Assembly: GCA_946803715.1 (NCBI GenBank)
Contig: CAMPET010000139.1
Span: 104,140 to 168,139 of the forward strand
Length of the DNA: 64,000 nt
From: Beroe ovata
Lineage: Eukaryota; Ctenophora; Nuda; Beroida; Beroidae
Direction of reading: 5' to 3'
The translations under genes and the position numbers were made by a program. Under the pieces are notes generated by a model that made no database searches, was not told where the DNA came from, and saw only the letters and a program-made list of their open reading frames with translations. Every line of letters starts with the position of its first letter. The first letter of the stretch is position 1. Shown piece by piece: positions 27,938-40,027 of the stretch.

Positions 27938-29294
27938 CTTTGAGCCTATGAGCGAACTCTTTGGAAACCTCCCTCCGTTTCGACACCCTTATCTCTGTTT
28001 CCGTATACCTGTTGGGACTATGTCAACAAAACTGATGAAAGAGCTAGGTACACCATATTCAAATCCTTTTCTCTAGCGAAAAACGTCACAGAAATCGCTT
28101 GACCAATTCAAATTGTGGTTAATCAACTAACCAATTCAACTTGTGGTTAACTTTGAAATTACAACCGCTAACAAATTATGGTCAAATGCAAAGAATGAAT
28201 TCTCACAGAAGCGTAACACGCGACATTTCAATTTAACAATGGTTTCATCATGACGAGCACTTGAATTTAGTCGCTATATTACCACAATACTTACGATAAT
28301 TGTAATGAAATTCACTGTTAAATGTGGTTTAAAAATGAACAATGAACACCGTTTAAATCTGTGAAAACTGCATCTTTATCGCCGAATTCTCAAGAAGATA
28401 GCTCTTTCATATTTGATGAATTGCCGAAATTTCCGTTCCATTATTCCCAAATTAAATTCGATAACCACGCACAAAAGTACCGTCAAATATTCCATGTAAC
28501 CGTGAAATTTATGGGCGACTTTTTCATAGTTTTTAGGTTTCCACCGATTGCCGATTGGTCGAAAATGCTTCTAACTCAACCATTGATATGAGTGCTCAAG
28601 GTCTTGCTCGCCATTTCGTTGAGGTGCCATTTAGGTCCAAAATTGATGCCAAATTGCGGAAGTCATTTCAAAATTCCCCGAGATAATCACAAGGAAGCAG
28701 GAAACTCGTGAAATTTAGCGCATTTAATGCGGGAATTAAGCCGCGCGCGCCGCGCAATTAATGCAGATTTTTGCGCGGTGAAGCTAATTTTCATCGCTTC
28801 GCGCCTTACATCAAGTCAATATTGAGGACATTAAACGAAGTCAAGTACTGAAGTTCGGACGTAAACCTCGATGTTCGCATGGAATTTTGAGGCAAACGAC
28901 TATCTGTGTATGATGTATACTGTGTGTGCTTGTGTATCTTCTGGTTTATGAAGTGTACGGGCATGTGTATGTGTATGTGTATACTGTATACTGCATGTGT
29001 ATGTGCATGTGTAATGTTTATGTGCATGTGTACGTGTAAGTGAATATGCATGTGTATCCAAAAGCGATTATCATGTGGCAAATCCATCATGAACAATACT
29101 AGCATGCAATACAAGTAATAAACTCCTGATGGACGAACTTCTATTCAATGAAATTCTATTCAATAAACTTCTTGTTAATGAACTTTTATCCACCCTTAAA
29201 CAAACAAGTTACTCACATGTTTGCCAATAACACTTCAGCTTTTGTGTCCAACTTAGACCAGCCCATCTTCCTAGCTTCTTCTCCTATGCCAATG
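27938..29294 (-). CDS. Two candidate coding exons, perhaps the 5' end of the zinc-finger gene
   Basis: Minus-strand exon 29294-29217 (acceptor CCCCTAG, donor GTGAGT) joins in phase to 28008-27938 (acceptor CCCAACAG, donor GTAAGG). The joined frame reads MGWSKLDTKAEVLLANMYTE then TEIRVSKRREVSKEFAHRLK, with an ATG at 29266. Both exons are open with good splice sites and compatible phase, which is unlikely by chance. They lie upstream of the zinc-finger exons on the same strand, but the exon linking them is not found. The 29294 acceptor is also phase-compatible with a donor overlapping the photolyase stop. No domain is recognised. Confidence 0.45.
28009..29216. other. Non-coding stretch between candidate exons
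   Basis: AT-rich, with a GC-rich GCGCGC palindrome near 28745 and a degenerate GTGTATGTGTAT repeat at about 28920-29055. No other feature recognised. Confidence 0.5.
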
Positions 29295-29626
29295 CTAGGG
29301 GTTAGCAAAAGTTAGTTCCTAATATCGCATTTTACATGTTAAAGCTTTCACTTTTTAAGTGATAGTTGTACTTAAAGTAACGCACATCTCCAAACACAAT
29401 CAAGCCAACAGTTGCATTAAATGGAATTAAAATAGTACTTGAATAAAATAATTCGATAACAATGGAGGGTCAAGGAAATGATACAAAAGAAGAAATAAGT
29501 TAGAATAAAACTTTGAAATTGAATATAAAGAGCTAACTTCTGCAAAACAAGAATTGTGCCTCCCTTTTATCAAGTCCAGCACCAAAATATACCAGTAAAA
29601 ATTCATTTCTCCAATCTGGTCTGCAC

Positions 29627-31441
29627 TCACTTGAAATATTTCTTGATATCCCCCTTCGATCCATGTTTCCTAATATACTCATCAACATCAAACTTCCGCT
29701 TACATCCGTTGAAATTCATGTACCTAATCTTCCCGAACACGGGTCGCTCTGCCCAGCCCTGGTCGTGCACACCACATATCGACCACATACAACCCACAAA
29801 ACCGTTAGCATCGCTCCCATCCAGCGAATAGTGATCGTTGAAATAGAGCGCGTCTTCGAGCGCCTGCTCCGGACTTTCGGTCCATTCTAGAATCTTCTTA
29901 GCCCAATACATCCGCATAAACCCATGCATCTTCCCTTCGGACATGAGCTGGCGCTGCGCCGCATTCCACAGCTCATCGTGCGTTTTAGCGGACTCAAACT
30001 CGCTCCGCGTATACACAAACTCTCGCGCGTCTTTACGGTGGTTGTCGAGAGTGGTCTGCGCCCACGAACTAGCGCCCGTTATCTTGTCGTAGTGGTCGTT
30101 GTTGTAGTGGCAGAAGTTGTCGGAGAGTTCGCGCCGTACCACTGACTCCTCGATAAAAGTGGAACTGAGAGTGGGAGCGTGTTTCTTAACGTAGAGAACT
30201 GCGCGTTGCACCTGAGGAGAGGGAGGAGTGAGTACCTGAGTGGGAACAAGAAGGGGGAGTGAGAACAACTGGGGGAGAGGGAGCAAGAAGAGGGAGTGAT
30301 AACAAGAGGGGGAGTTGTTAACTTTAGATTAGAAATAGGATTCGAGGAAGATAATGCTTCTACAATTTTCATTTTTAGAAAAATTAAGAGGGCGTAATTT
30401 TTGTGCAACTAGGGCTCCTTCATGAAACACTTAGAGAGACATTAAGGAAATCCTAAGTTTTTCGTGAAAGAGCCCCAGAATACCGAGGGAGTTGAGAGAT
30501 GTACTTACCGATAAGTTTCCCATGTGAAACCACGGCGACAAATTCGACAACGCATCTACTGTCGGATCATTTCGCTGATCGCTGTACTTCTTTATCCTCT
30601 CCTCCACAAACTCCTCCAACATTTTCAGTCCCGCACTTGCTCCTCCCACAAACCTCGCTACGGGTTTTACCGTCTCGTCTTTGACCAGGGTTTTCAGTTA
30701 CTCATCCCAATTTTCAATCACACCAACCCCCTTTTTATCTCCAAAATAACGCGTTACACCCGTCGCGTTACCGTGGCCGTGCTTTTCTATTGGTGGAAAT
30801 TCTGTGAGGTACGTGGGCAATTTGGAGGTTATTTTCTTGCGGATTGTCCGTGCTCCGTATTCCTGTTTATCTGACGTCACCTCGACTGGAACTATATTGT
30901 GAGCGTCAACTTGGAATATGTTACATTCCGGTAGTTTCTTCGAAGTCAAGATCTGATTGATAATCAGTTTGTGAGGTCGAAGAGGGCTGAAATCTGTTAC
31001 CAAACAGTTGACTGAACACTCATTCATCCATTCCACAAGACACTCTCCTCCGCCCTTTTCCGATCCCTGATCAACCAGCAGATGAAACGCAATGTTCAGT
31101 TCAGCACACGTGGCTGCAACCTCCTTTAACCCCTCGACACAGAACTGAAAGTGACGTAACGTGGCGCCCGCGTGATCAGGATAACGTGACGTCATCAGAC
31201 ACACCACGTGCAACGGCACAGAATTGTCACGTGCGCATTCCGCCGCGTACACCATCGCCCAGTTGTCATGGATACGCTGGTCACGGTGCATGTAGTACGC
31301 CACGCCTGTGCATTTCTCCGGGAACTCGTTCCATTTCGTGCCGTGAAGCTGCTTGACACGTGTTTCGTTGAAGGGGATGTCGCATGATGCCATGTCACGT
31401 GATTTGCGTGATTTCTTTTGCGGGGGCTCTGTGTCTGACAT
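29627..31441 (-). CDS. PHR: Class II CPD photolyase, interrupted by an in-frame stop
   Basis: Two minus-strand exons, 31441-30509 and 30211-29627, with a phase-0 intron. The protein repairs cyclobutane pyrimidine dimers with light and FAD. It carries the N-terminal photolyase-like fold ([28 protein letters not shown]), the class II region [19 protein letters not shown], and the FAD/substrate core [18 protein letters not shown] and [21 protein letters not shown] sequence (here [11 protein letters not shown]), ending GKIRYMN...[10 protein letters not shown]. Expected length is about 505 residues. Codon 248 is TAA (30700-30698), while clear photolyase sequence continues in the same frame on both sides (VIENWDE, stop, [16 protein letters not shown]). 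Treating the stop as part of a 44-nt intron would break frame. So this copy is a nonsense allele, a sequence error, or a recent pseudogene. Confidence 0.9.
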
Positions 31442-31891
31442 TGCAGCCGGAGCTAGGGGAATTGGGGAATGGATGTCGTGTAGGATTCGAGAATTGGTAA
31501 AATCTGATGAGAGGAAACAACAATTTCAATACCCAGGCAAAATCAAATGCAGCTTATTCGAATAGTGTGAAAGTGGCATTGCATGAGACACGGTTCGTCA
31601 TGAAATCTAAAAATCGAAAAGAAATAAAAAGAGGCTGACAACCCATGGTAATAAAAATAATGTTGAATTGTCCTCAATCTAAAAATGGTTATCATAAGGA
31701 TGAATAAAGGGTGTTCACTAATTTCATGTCCATTCCCCCGTCTCCTCACCTCACCTTTTCTCACCTCTTCTCACCTCATTTGACCTGTCAGTTCTAATCA
31801 ACTCATATCCCACCACTAATCTCTCTTACCCTATTCTATATAACATCGTCTCTCATACATGAATTATAACCCCTATTATAGTCCCCTCACC
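31442..31891. other. Intergenic region / photolyase upstream region
   Basis: 450 bp between the TXNDC12 stop and photolyase start, both on the minus strand; it holds a C/T-rich CACCTCT run near 31740-31780. No TATA box recognised. Confidence 0.5.
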
Positions 31892-32594
31892 TCACAACTC
31901 ACTCTTGCCCCCGCCACTCACCTCAGCCCCCTCACCTCTCTCCATCACATCTCTCATCGTCACCGCTATCTCCTGCGCCGTCGAGTAGAAGTACCGATAC
32001 TTATCGGGACGAGCGGCGTTGGAAAACTCGGGCCGGATTTTCCCGGTGGTATCGAGGAAAATGATACGAGGGATGTAGCCACCGTCCAGTGAGAATGATG
32101 AATCGGACGAGGGTTCTTCGTCGTCCTCAGCATTGACCATGATGAAGTTCTCACTGAGGGTCACAAGTTCGGCACTGTTTGCAACCACCGGCTTCAGTCT
32201 GGGATGAGGAGAGGTGAGTGGAGAGTTTGCTAGGTGATACGACTTACGAAGACCGATTCTCGATATTTTCTCCAAATATTTTCTCCAAAAACACCACATT
32301 CCATCTAGATTAAGGAGGACTTAACAAGAGCATTCCATACTTTAACCGAAAGCGCCTGAGTTTACTAGATTCGAGTAAATAAGAGTAACCTAGTGCAGCC
32401 CACCTCTTGCAAGCACCACACCAACTCTTATGCAGGAGTAACATGATGGGTTTCCCTTGCTCCGCAGCCACGCTCTTGGCAACTTTCCAATCTACCCACT
32501 TGTATTGAGTCCCGAACCCACCTCCAGTTAGGTTACAGTTGCATGGGGAGGGGAGGAGGAGGAGGGAGAGGGAGAGTAGGAGGAGAGAGAACAT
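31892..32594 (-). CDS. TXNDC12: TXNDC12/ERp18-like ER thioredoxin-domain protein
   Basis: Two minus-strand exons, 32594-32404 and 32198-31892, give about 165 residues. A signal peptide (MFSLLLLSLSLLLLPSPCNC) precedes a thioredoxin-like fold with the active site WCGAC (HKSWCGACKR), the same dipeptide as in human TXNDC12. The later motifs NFIMVNAEDDEEP and DGGYIPRIIFLD are diagnostic for this family. The C-terminus is KSEL, a KDEL-type retrieval signal, so the protein should reside in the ER lumen and act in disulfide chemistry. The family's usual length is about 170 residues. The AGR2/AGR3 relatives lack the second Cys, so this is TXNDC12 rather than AGR. Confidence 0.93.
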
Positions 32595-34143
32595 GGGCGT
32601 GGCGCTAGAATTGAGAAGAGTGGAATGGGGTTATCAGGACGAGAATACTCAATCGGAGCTGTGAAAAGAAATGAGTTTATACGTCAAAAATACGAAAGTT
32701 CGACTCGGTGAAATAAAGTTTTGACGGCCTTCACGATCTTGTGCTTATATTTCGCGAGATATCTACAAACAAAAGAGTGAAATTTGAAAAGAAGCTGAAC
32801 TATGAACCGTTACGTGAGTCCACTTAACACAGACACACGTCACACACACAAAGGGCACCCTTGTTATACAACATACCTCATGTAGACGTGTCATTGTTGC
32901 TAGCAACACACTATTATTACACACCAACACTTTAACAGAAAATAAACCAGAATTCCTAAACCAAATCTAGGATCATATTTTGCAGCCTCTCGGAGAAATG
33001 CGGCAACAAATTAGAACCAACTCAATCAAATCTTCAGCCCTATGACGGACTACTCTTAATCTCACAGCATAACAACAGGGAAATTACAGGTATGATAAAT
33101 GAAAATATTCCGGGTGTAAAACTGTGCACCTGATTCACCCTTCTCTACGTACCCGTGTTCTCTAACGTAGAAAACAATGGGAGGATTCAAGGTGTTCTCT
33201 CTCTCTCTCTCTTTAAACGGGCTTTATTTCCGCGGACGTTTCACAGTTCTTTTCTTCGGAATTTTTTAGTGACTCATTTCTCTAAGAACAGTGCTATCAC
33301 TACGGTTATAGAACACATTGTTGAATGTTGATTTATGAACGTAGTGAACAGTAACAACACACTATGTAAAAACAATTGATCAACCTCTATATGTCTTCTA
33401 TCTCAGTCAAGTGATGAAAATCATGCAGTATAGCATGTAGAAACTGACGCTAGAATATGGCTAAATGCCAGGACTGATGACAGTGAAAAATTGATTGGGT
33501 GCGTTTTATTTCGCCAATGGCCATAAAGCGATTTCAAAAGATTGCTTCAGAGGTAGCATAAATTTGAAGAATAGTTCATTTTTTTAACAAAGGATTTAGT
33601 TTCAAATTAAACAACGCTTGTGTGTCAATTATTTATGTTAGAAATAGCAAAGAAAACCATAACTAATATGATTATGTTACAGAACAAAAATAGTTATAAA
33701 CTCAATCTCACTACCTTCCCCGAAAAAAATCAAGGTAAGATTTACTTTACAGTTAATACTTTCGATTATAAAAGGTAGGTCAATCTTTTTATAGTAGTGT
33801 TACAGAAGTTATTAGCAGTAATCTAGCTTTATCAATAACTTATAAGCGGTAATCAACAAAAACACATTAACAAATAAATACGAGAAAATAATGATGATAG
33901 ATATTATCAGTAATCGGCTTTCGATGTGTATCCATAAAATCACGTGTTAATCTCTGCTTTCATGGAAGGACGAAAAGCTTGTTTTTATCACGAACTTTTA
34001 GAAAAGCCTCATTAAACAAGGGCATTATCAATAATCATTCTCATTAACGCCAAGTAACCACCCAACCGCAAATAACGTGATCGTTATGATCTCATCACGT
34101 GACATCACGTTACGTGTAATCACGTGATACTAAACACGTGTAA
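32595..34143. other. Intergenic region
   Basis: About 1.5 kb, AT-rich, between TXNDC12 (minus) and the palmitoyltransferase 3' end. It contains a short (CT)n tract at 33197-33212. No coding exon recognised. Confidence 0.55.
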
Positions 34144-34152
34144 TCACGTGAG
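34094..34152. promoter_or_regulatory. Cluster of CACGTG palindromes
   Basis: Four CACGTG palindromes within 60 bp, mostly as TCACGTGA, plus near-matches such as ATCACGTTACGTG. The cluster overlaps the stop codon of the palmitoyltransferase gene, whose TGA is part of one TCACGTGA. CACGTG is the core site of bHLH-zip factors; regulatory function here is unproven because the motif is common across the window. Confidence 0.45.
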
Positions 34153-35791
34153 GCTGGTGTTACTTGGCAGGTCACTCTGATTGTACGCCCGTGTCTCCCA
34201 CTCCCACCCATTCCCAACTCCCCCAGAGAAAGGGAGCATCCAGAGGGTTGGCACTTTGCCAAAAACCTGCTTGAAGTTGTCAAGCCCGCCCATGTAGTAG
34301 TGACGAGAGTCAGCAAATCCACCTAGGAAAGAGGGAAGTAATTAGTATGAGTATGAGTAATGAGTATGTGTCTATGTGCCTGTGTCTGCATGATGTTACT
34401 TATCCTTGAAAATAAAATGGATAGGTAGATAACCCAGTTTTATTGACGACGCTCCATCCGAGCAAACAACAACACAAACAAACCTCTGAAGCATGGAGGA
34501 CGTGAGCTCTCCAGCGTGGTCTTGTTATGTAGGAGGAGGTATATGTGGAAAGAGAAGAGCCCAAAGACAGTGAGGAAGAATACAAGACTGATAAGGAACA
34601 TGATGAGGACGTGAAAATTCAACCTGGAAAATTATAAAATCAGATCAGATATATATTCATTATGCAGATTGCAGTGAGATAAACGTTAGCAGATATGAAT
34701 CCCAATACAGACCATGGAATTTGAGTTTTTGATAATGCTTATGTAAACAACGCATCAAAAACTTGATATCATTAACAGACAGGGACAATAAGTGCTGATT
34801 ATGCGGCAATTAGTGCCCAATTATCTGTAATTGATCAACTCACGGGTTTTCTGTTCGTTTACTCCACACATCTGTTATGTAAGGTACACAAGATACTGTT
34901 ATGTAGAATGTGTAGAGGCATGTGTACCCAAGGAATAGTACAAAATATTTGTAGTTACTGTGCCCCACACAATTCCCCACCCACGGACAGTGATGATCCA
35001 TCTTCAATACGCACTGTCGGAAGATTTGTAGCTAAATTGATAGCGAATTTCCCCCATCCAAACCACACTGGAGCATATTGTTCTTTTTGATCAAATACAA
35101 CTCATATTTGTCAAGATATATTCTGGCAGACCTCTGCCAACAAACCTGCATACACATTGAACAATGATGAGCTCTATCTGGTTTAATACATCTACAAATA
35201 TCACAATATCTGATTGCTCCTGTTGTTGTTCTCTCATGAACTGAAACTCTGGAACTGACTGCTAGAAGAACATCTCTCCCCCTATCACTTGCCCTCATAT
35301 TACTATGTTCTTCATCTGAAAATTCATTTTATCAGGGATTGAAAAGTAAGACAAATATGCAAACTTCTCATTTGGGTCTGGGGTTGGGTTCAATGTTAAT
35401 TGAAATAGCTAACCCGAATGATAGGGAGAGAAAAATCTTATATGACATTTACCACTTACCAGTGAGGTAGAAATGTGTAGGCGGTCTTGCAGGGTGTGTA
35501 CATATGGCCATCATATAACTCCAAAGAAAAAGGCCCAAGATAACATGATAGAAAAGTGATATACATATACGAGTTGCAAGATCTTCAATTTGTCCCCCAT
35601 AGGCTATCACAAATGCATAATAGGACCATCCAATCTGAAAAATTTTAGATAAAGAAACATTCAATTTTTGAACCTATGAGGGACTCTCAGTTATAGTGCA
35701 TATATCTTACCAGCCCCATGATAAATGTGACAGGAATGAACATGCTCATTTTTTGACAGTAATAACCACATCCTCGTTGATGATCTTGCAT
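34144..35791 (-). CDS. DHHC palmitoyltransferase (ZDHHC2/15/20-like)
   Basis: Six minus-strand exons join in phase: 35791-35711, 35634-35460, 35315-35146, 35013-34844, 34623-34484 and 34322-34144 (304 residues). The Cys-rich domain is complete: [19 protein letters not shown], then [20 protein letters not shown], including the catalytic DHHC. Four hydrophobic segments surround it (two before, two after, e.g. [20 protein letters not shown]), with the TTxE motif as [10 protein letters not shown]. The C-terminal [17 protein letters not shown] resembles the NxxxVFG...WLLP motif of ZDHHC2/15/20. The enzyme S-acylates cytosolic cysteines on Golgi, ER or plasma membrane. Length is within the family range. 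Confidence 0.93.
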
Positions 35792-36298
35792 TGTTCCTAC
35801 AGCAAATGTGGAATTAAGCAATCAACTTCTGTGACAACAGGGTTTTCTGTATGGTGCTCTGTTTCGATTCCTTGTTAACAGCAAGGATCTCCACCATGTT
35901 AGCCAAACTAGGCACATAACCACTCAGACTTTATCAATGTCAATTTTAAATGTCTCGTTATTAGGAAATGCTTCCCTGTGTTCGGCAATGGGAACTTAGA
36001 CAGTATTAAATAACAATGAGTATATGCTGTATCAGCTAGTCTTCACGGTTACAACTTACTATAGATAACCTTAAATTTTTGTCAGCACATTTAAGCAATT
36101 CAATTCAACACGAATGTACATCAGTACAAATACAAAACCGGTTACCAGGGCCAGGGAATAGATATCTTGGAATTTCTGTTATCCACTATCCAGGGATTCA
36201 AAATCTATATGCAGTCATTTTGAAATATATTATATCTGTTTCTGTCATTGGGTTTATCGTCATACAAAAACAATATTTTAATTAAGAATTGCCCATTT
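35792..36298. other. Intergenic, upstream of the palmitoyltransferase
   Basis: AT-rich; no TATA box, exon or repeat recognised before the GC-rich block at 36.3 kb. Confidence 0.5.
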
Positions 36299-36467
36299 AT
36301 ATTGCGCGGCGCGACAAAAAAATTTTTTTCTATCCGCAATCCACAGAACATTGCCTTGATTTTAATCTTGCGCGCACTTTTCCACAATTAAAGCCTGTGC
36401 GCGCCGCACGCGCGAGCGAAAAAGACGTTCAAGTAACATTGTAATATCCACAACATTTAGAAGTTTT

Positions 36468-36813
36468 GCCGGATGTCATCTGTTTACTGTTTTTTGCGCG
36501 CGCGCCTTCGTCGAAGGCCGCGGCCGCGCGCGAAAACAGTGGACAGCTACAGGTTTGTAGGATTTCACCCTACCCTTGCTGGCGGGATTTTATCCCTGGG
36601 CGGCGGATTGAAAATCGGGGCGGCGGCGCGGCGGATTGAAAATCGCGCGCACCGACGGTAGGGTAAAATTGTGCACACGTTGCGCGCCCCTATTCTACTC
36701 AGTGAACTGAAAAGTCGTAGAAAGGAGACGCGCAGCGCGCGCGGAGTATTTGGGTCACGCAGCGCGGGAACAGGTAAAATCCTACAATGGACAGGTATGA
36801 GATGACATCCGGC
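36468..36813. mobile_element. Nested palindromic elements: F containing E containing D
   Basis: The outer element F begins TTGCCGGATGTCATCTG and ends GAGATGACATCCGGC. Inside its right arm is element E, with inverted ends TTGTAGGATTTCACCCTACC (36556-36575) and, once the inner insert is removed, GGTAGGGTAAAATCCTACAA. TGGACAG occurs on both sides of E (about 36540 and 36788), consistent with a target duplication. E is itself split by element D in reverse orientation (about 36671-36775), flanked by GTAAAATT and GTAAAATC. Boundaries are accurate to a few bases. Confidence 0.75.
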
Positions 36814-36863
36814 GTTCCAGTAACGAAAAAAGATTTAAAAAACGCGCGCCTCGACCGTGTGCA

Positions 36864-36925
36864 CATTTTGTCGCACAACGTGGCCATGCTAATCCTGAGC
36901 TCGCTAAGCGACAAAATTTTCGGCA
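36864..36925. repeat. Hairpin with ATTTTGTCGC arms
   Basis: ATTTTGTCGC at 36864 and GCGACAAAAT at about 36907 are perfect inverted repeats around a loop of about 35 bp, just beyond the nested element cluster. Confidence 0.6.
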
Positions 36926-37333
36926 GCGGGCAGGGTTCATCATCATTCATCGATGATCGCGATGTATATGTATCAGCTTTCATCACAGAAGAGAAATATT
37001 CATGAATAATAATAATATTGCATTATTGCATCGACATGTTAATAAGTGACTTAGGTATCTACATCTGAAACTGCACTGTAGTTTAACTACAGTGCAGTTA
37101 GATCCTATTGAATTGACCTTTTGGCATTCAATGAGTCCCCATAGTTTTGTTTGTGAAAGCAACAAAAAGGGGGAATAGCACCCGAGCATGATCACTGATC
37201 AACCAAGGCCCTTGCCCACACTTGTTCAATTGTTAAAATGTAAAATTGCTGTTAATTATGCACTATATAGAAATTGTAGTATGATAATGTCTTGAATGAT
37301 ATAATTCAATATATTTGCTAGTTACCTTTCAGG

Positions 37334-40027
37334 ATGGTTTGCAAGCAATTTACTGTAGCTTTAGTATCCTACTTCAATCCAATTATTTGTACGATCATCC
37401 TTATGTTCACAAATGTAAGTCCCTGTATTAGCAATACCTAGTCCCTGAAGTAGGCACTTATAACAGATGTGTACTTTTGATTTAAAGATTATTGTTGTCC
37501 ACATCAATCTGAACCCATGCTATTTTTCTAACACATTACCAGATCCAATTTCAGGCCCATGTTGTATTGTACGCATTTGGTCTTCTCTTATCCATTGTTC
37601 CTCTTTTTGGAGTTGTGAAAGTAATCTTACATCCAGTTTTATACAGAGCTTATTTTATTGGATCAGTGTCTTCACTGGGTAGGGAAATTATCAGTTTGCA
37701 CCAATAGCGCAAATCAGTTTACCAGTCAGTGACAGTGTATTTGATCAATTTTATTCATAGGTTTACTCCTATTGAACTACAGTGATCATTGTCAACTTGG
37801 GGCATATCTTGTAGGGCTGTCAATATTTCACATTTCAGAATTCCTTTTAACAGGTAAGCCAGCTTGAAATCCATTTCCATGACTCTATGAATCCTTACTT
37901 TGCTAATTACCTATATTACTGAATGGACTTTTCAGCATTGTATAAGGAAGATAAGCTTTCACTGGATTCATTTCTACTGAACCACTCCACAGCATACCAT
38001 ATAGCTGTTGCAGCTGGATTCTTCGAATATTTAGTAGAATATGTCAACATTGGTGATGCTAAGTTTTATAGGGTGAGTGAATGTGTAATGGGAGTAAAAC
38101 AGAAGCTGCCACTTGAAATAAAGGATGCGTCATGTAATGAGATTATAATTGCAAGGTTCCAACATTCATTGGCTGTTTCCTGATGATTACTGGTGATCTG
38201 ACTCGGAAGATTGCTATGATTACAGCAGCTCACAACTTTGATCATCTTGTACAATCACATAAAGCAGATAACCACCAGGTAAAGTACTAGTTGGTTAACT
38301 AGTTGCTGAGTATTAGATGAGTTAGAGTTACCAAAATTTAGTTAGAATAATGGAACACCACTTCCTGACACCACTTTTCACAGTTGGTCAAGAATGGGGT
38401 GTATGCTTTCTCGCGACATCCTTCGTATGCTGGCTGGTTCTATTGGAGCATAGGAACACAGCTACTACTGTGTAATCCTGTGTGTACGGTGGCATATGGG
38501 TACGCTGCATGGAAATTCTTTGATGAAAGGTAAGAATGATTGGAATCCTTGATAATGCGGGATAATTAAAGATAGTATTACAAGGAGCCAATCTTTCACT
38601 CAATGTCGACTAACTACACGAGAATACTCTAAAAATGGAATAATGGGAGATTTGATGAGTGTATTCTTATGACAGGGCTTATAACCACATATGTGTAGCT
38701 ATGTTAAAAGTGGGTCTTCTTTCCACAAGTCATGATCACAACATCCAGGCATATTGGTTACCTACAAGACATGCACACTGTACACACTGTACACAGTTCT
38801 TATTAATCTCGACGATTGCTTTCATAGTTCTCCTGGTACTAATATTACAGTTTACTCTGTTGGATCAGTTCTTGATCAATCTTCAGTAACACCCGAACTG
38901 ACCCCCTTCGATTATATTACAAAGTTTATCTTAGGTAGCAGCACTCTCAACGTTCCATGCATTTATTCCATATAAGGAAGTAACAAAACTGGAAAAATTC
39001 CACATTCCATTAAATCCGATCGCCAAGCAATTATATATTCACTTTTTGCACACGCTTTTAAACTTCTTCCTTACTGAAAAAGCAATGTATAATCACTCTG
39101 TACGTGTCATAAGCAGATCATGTAAACGGAACATGACAAAGATCTGTACATGGCTCATTGATCATTCTCTGTACAGAGTGGAGTATTTAAATGGAAATGT
39201 AGAGAGTTCGTGTGTAAAGAAGTCCTGAAGTAGGGAGCTTCTTGTGTACAATGTACACCAGGTTACAATGTACACATTGTACTTCGGTGTACACGAGTTA
39301 GTGTAAACCATAATTATCTNCCTCCACCAATACGATCATGTAGGTACTATACAATCCAATTATCATCCAAAAACTTACACAAAACATTTTCATCCTAAAA
39401 CTTACACCTATATGATTATGACATACACGTACATACACAAACGTACTCACACACGAACACATACACACACACATACACACACACACAAACACACACACAC
39501 ACACACATATGTATATGCAAGGATTTGTTTAATTTCAGTACACATCCCTAGATCTAGTCATTGGCAGACTGCACGCACTGTGTAAAACATCACTGTAATA
39601 CAAGATAAGCATGAGTGCCGAGTGGTTCATTGCGTTGAGTGAATCTCCATCGTACATTCTATAGTCTTGACATTTTCATTCTTCATACTCGAGACTTTTG
39701 GCTGTCTTCACTTTATTCACGTCTCCAAAGTCCATTTTCACAAGAATTTTCTTGGATTACAAAATTGAGCATGTCTTTGTTTAATGAACACTGTGCTTAT
39801 CGTTAATAATTAATAAACTGTATTTATTATTGTTAATTAACACAATGATGATTGTTATCACTGTATCACATCCCAGGATTGAGGAGGAGGAAGGCTATCT
39901 CCTCCGTTTTTTCGGACTGGAGTACATGCGGTACAAACAGAGTGTGGGAGTGGGTATTCCCGGTATACAGGGATATGTCATAACACCTGAAATACGGAGT
40001 TACCTCGAGAGAAGTGGTGATGATTGA
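37334..40027 (+). CDS. ICMT: Isoprenylcysteine carboxyl methyltransferase
   Basis: Seven plus-strand exons: 37334-37414, 37543-37678, 37761-37853, 37936-38072, 38156-38278, 38384-38529 and 39877-40027 (288 residues; human ICMT is 284). The enzyme methylates the C-terminal prenylated cysteine of CaaX proteins in the ER membrane. Diagnostic sequence includes FHISEFLLTALY, SLDSFLLNHS, the SAM-binding half GVYAFSRHPSYAGWFYWSIGTQ and the C-terminal RIEEEEGYLLRFFGLEYMRYK. At least six membrane segments are visible. Exon 2 may alternatively start 12 nt later (both acceptors in frame). The last intron is 1.35 kb, far longer than the others, and contains a single N (39320) and a (CA)n tract. The last exon occurs a second time at 41525-41675. 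Confidence 0.95.
39460..39510. repeat. (CA)n microsatellite
   Basis: Imperfect CA repeat in the last ICMT intron. The same CA tract plus ATATGTATATGCAAGG reappears at 41231, where the second copy of the block starts. Confidence 0.9.

Noticed and set aside
30655-30700. 44-nt intron (GTAACT...CCGTAG) to remove the photolyase stop
   Set aside because: It would delete conserved residues and shift the frame; the sequence between is good photolyase coding sequence.
36473-37005. Small plus-strand frames over the nested palindromes
   Set aside because: GC-rich inverted repeats stay open in several frames by composition; no conserved protein feature.
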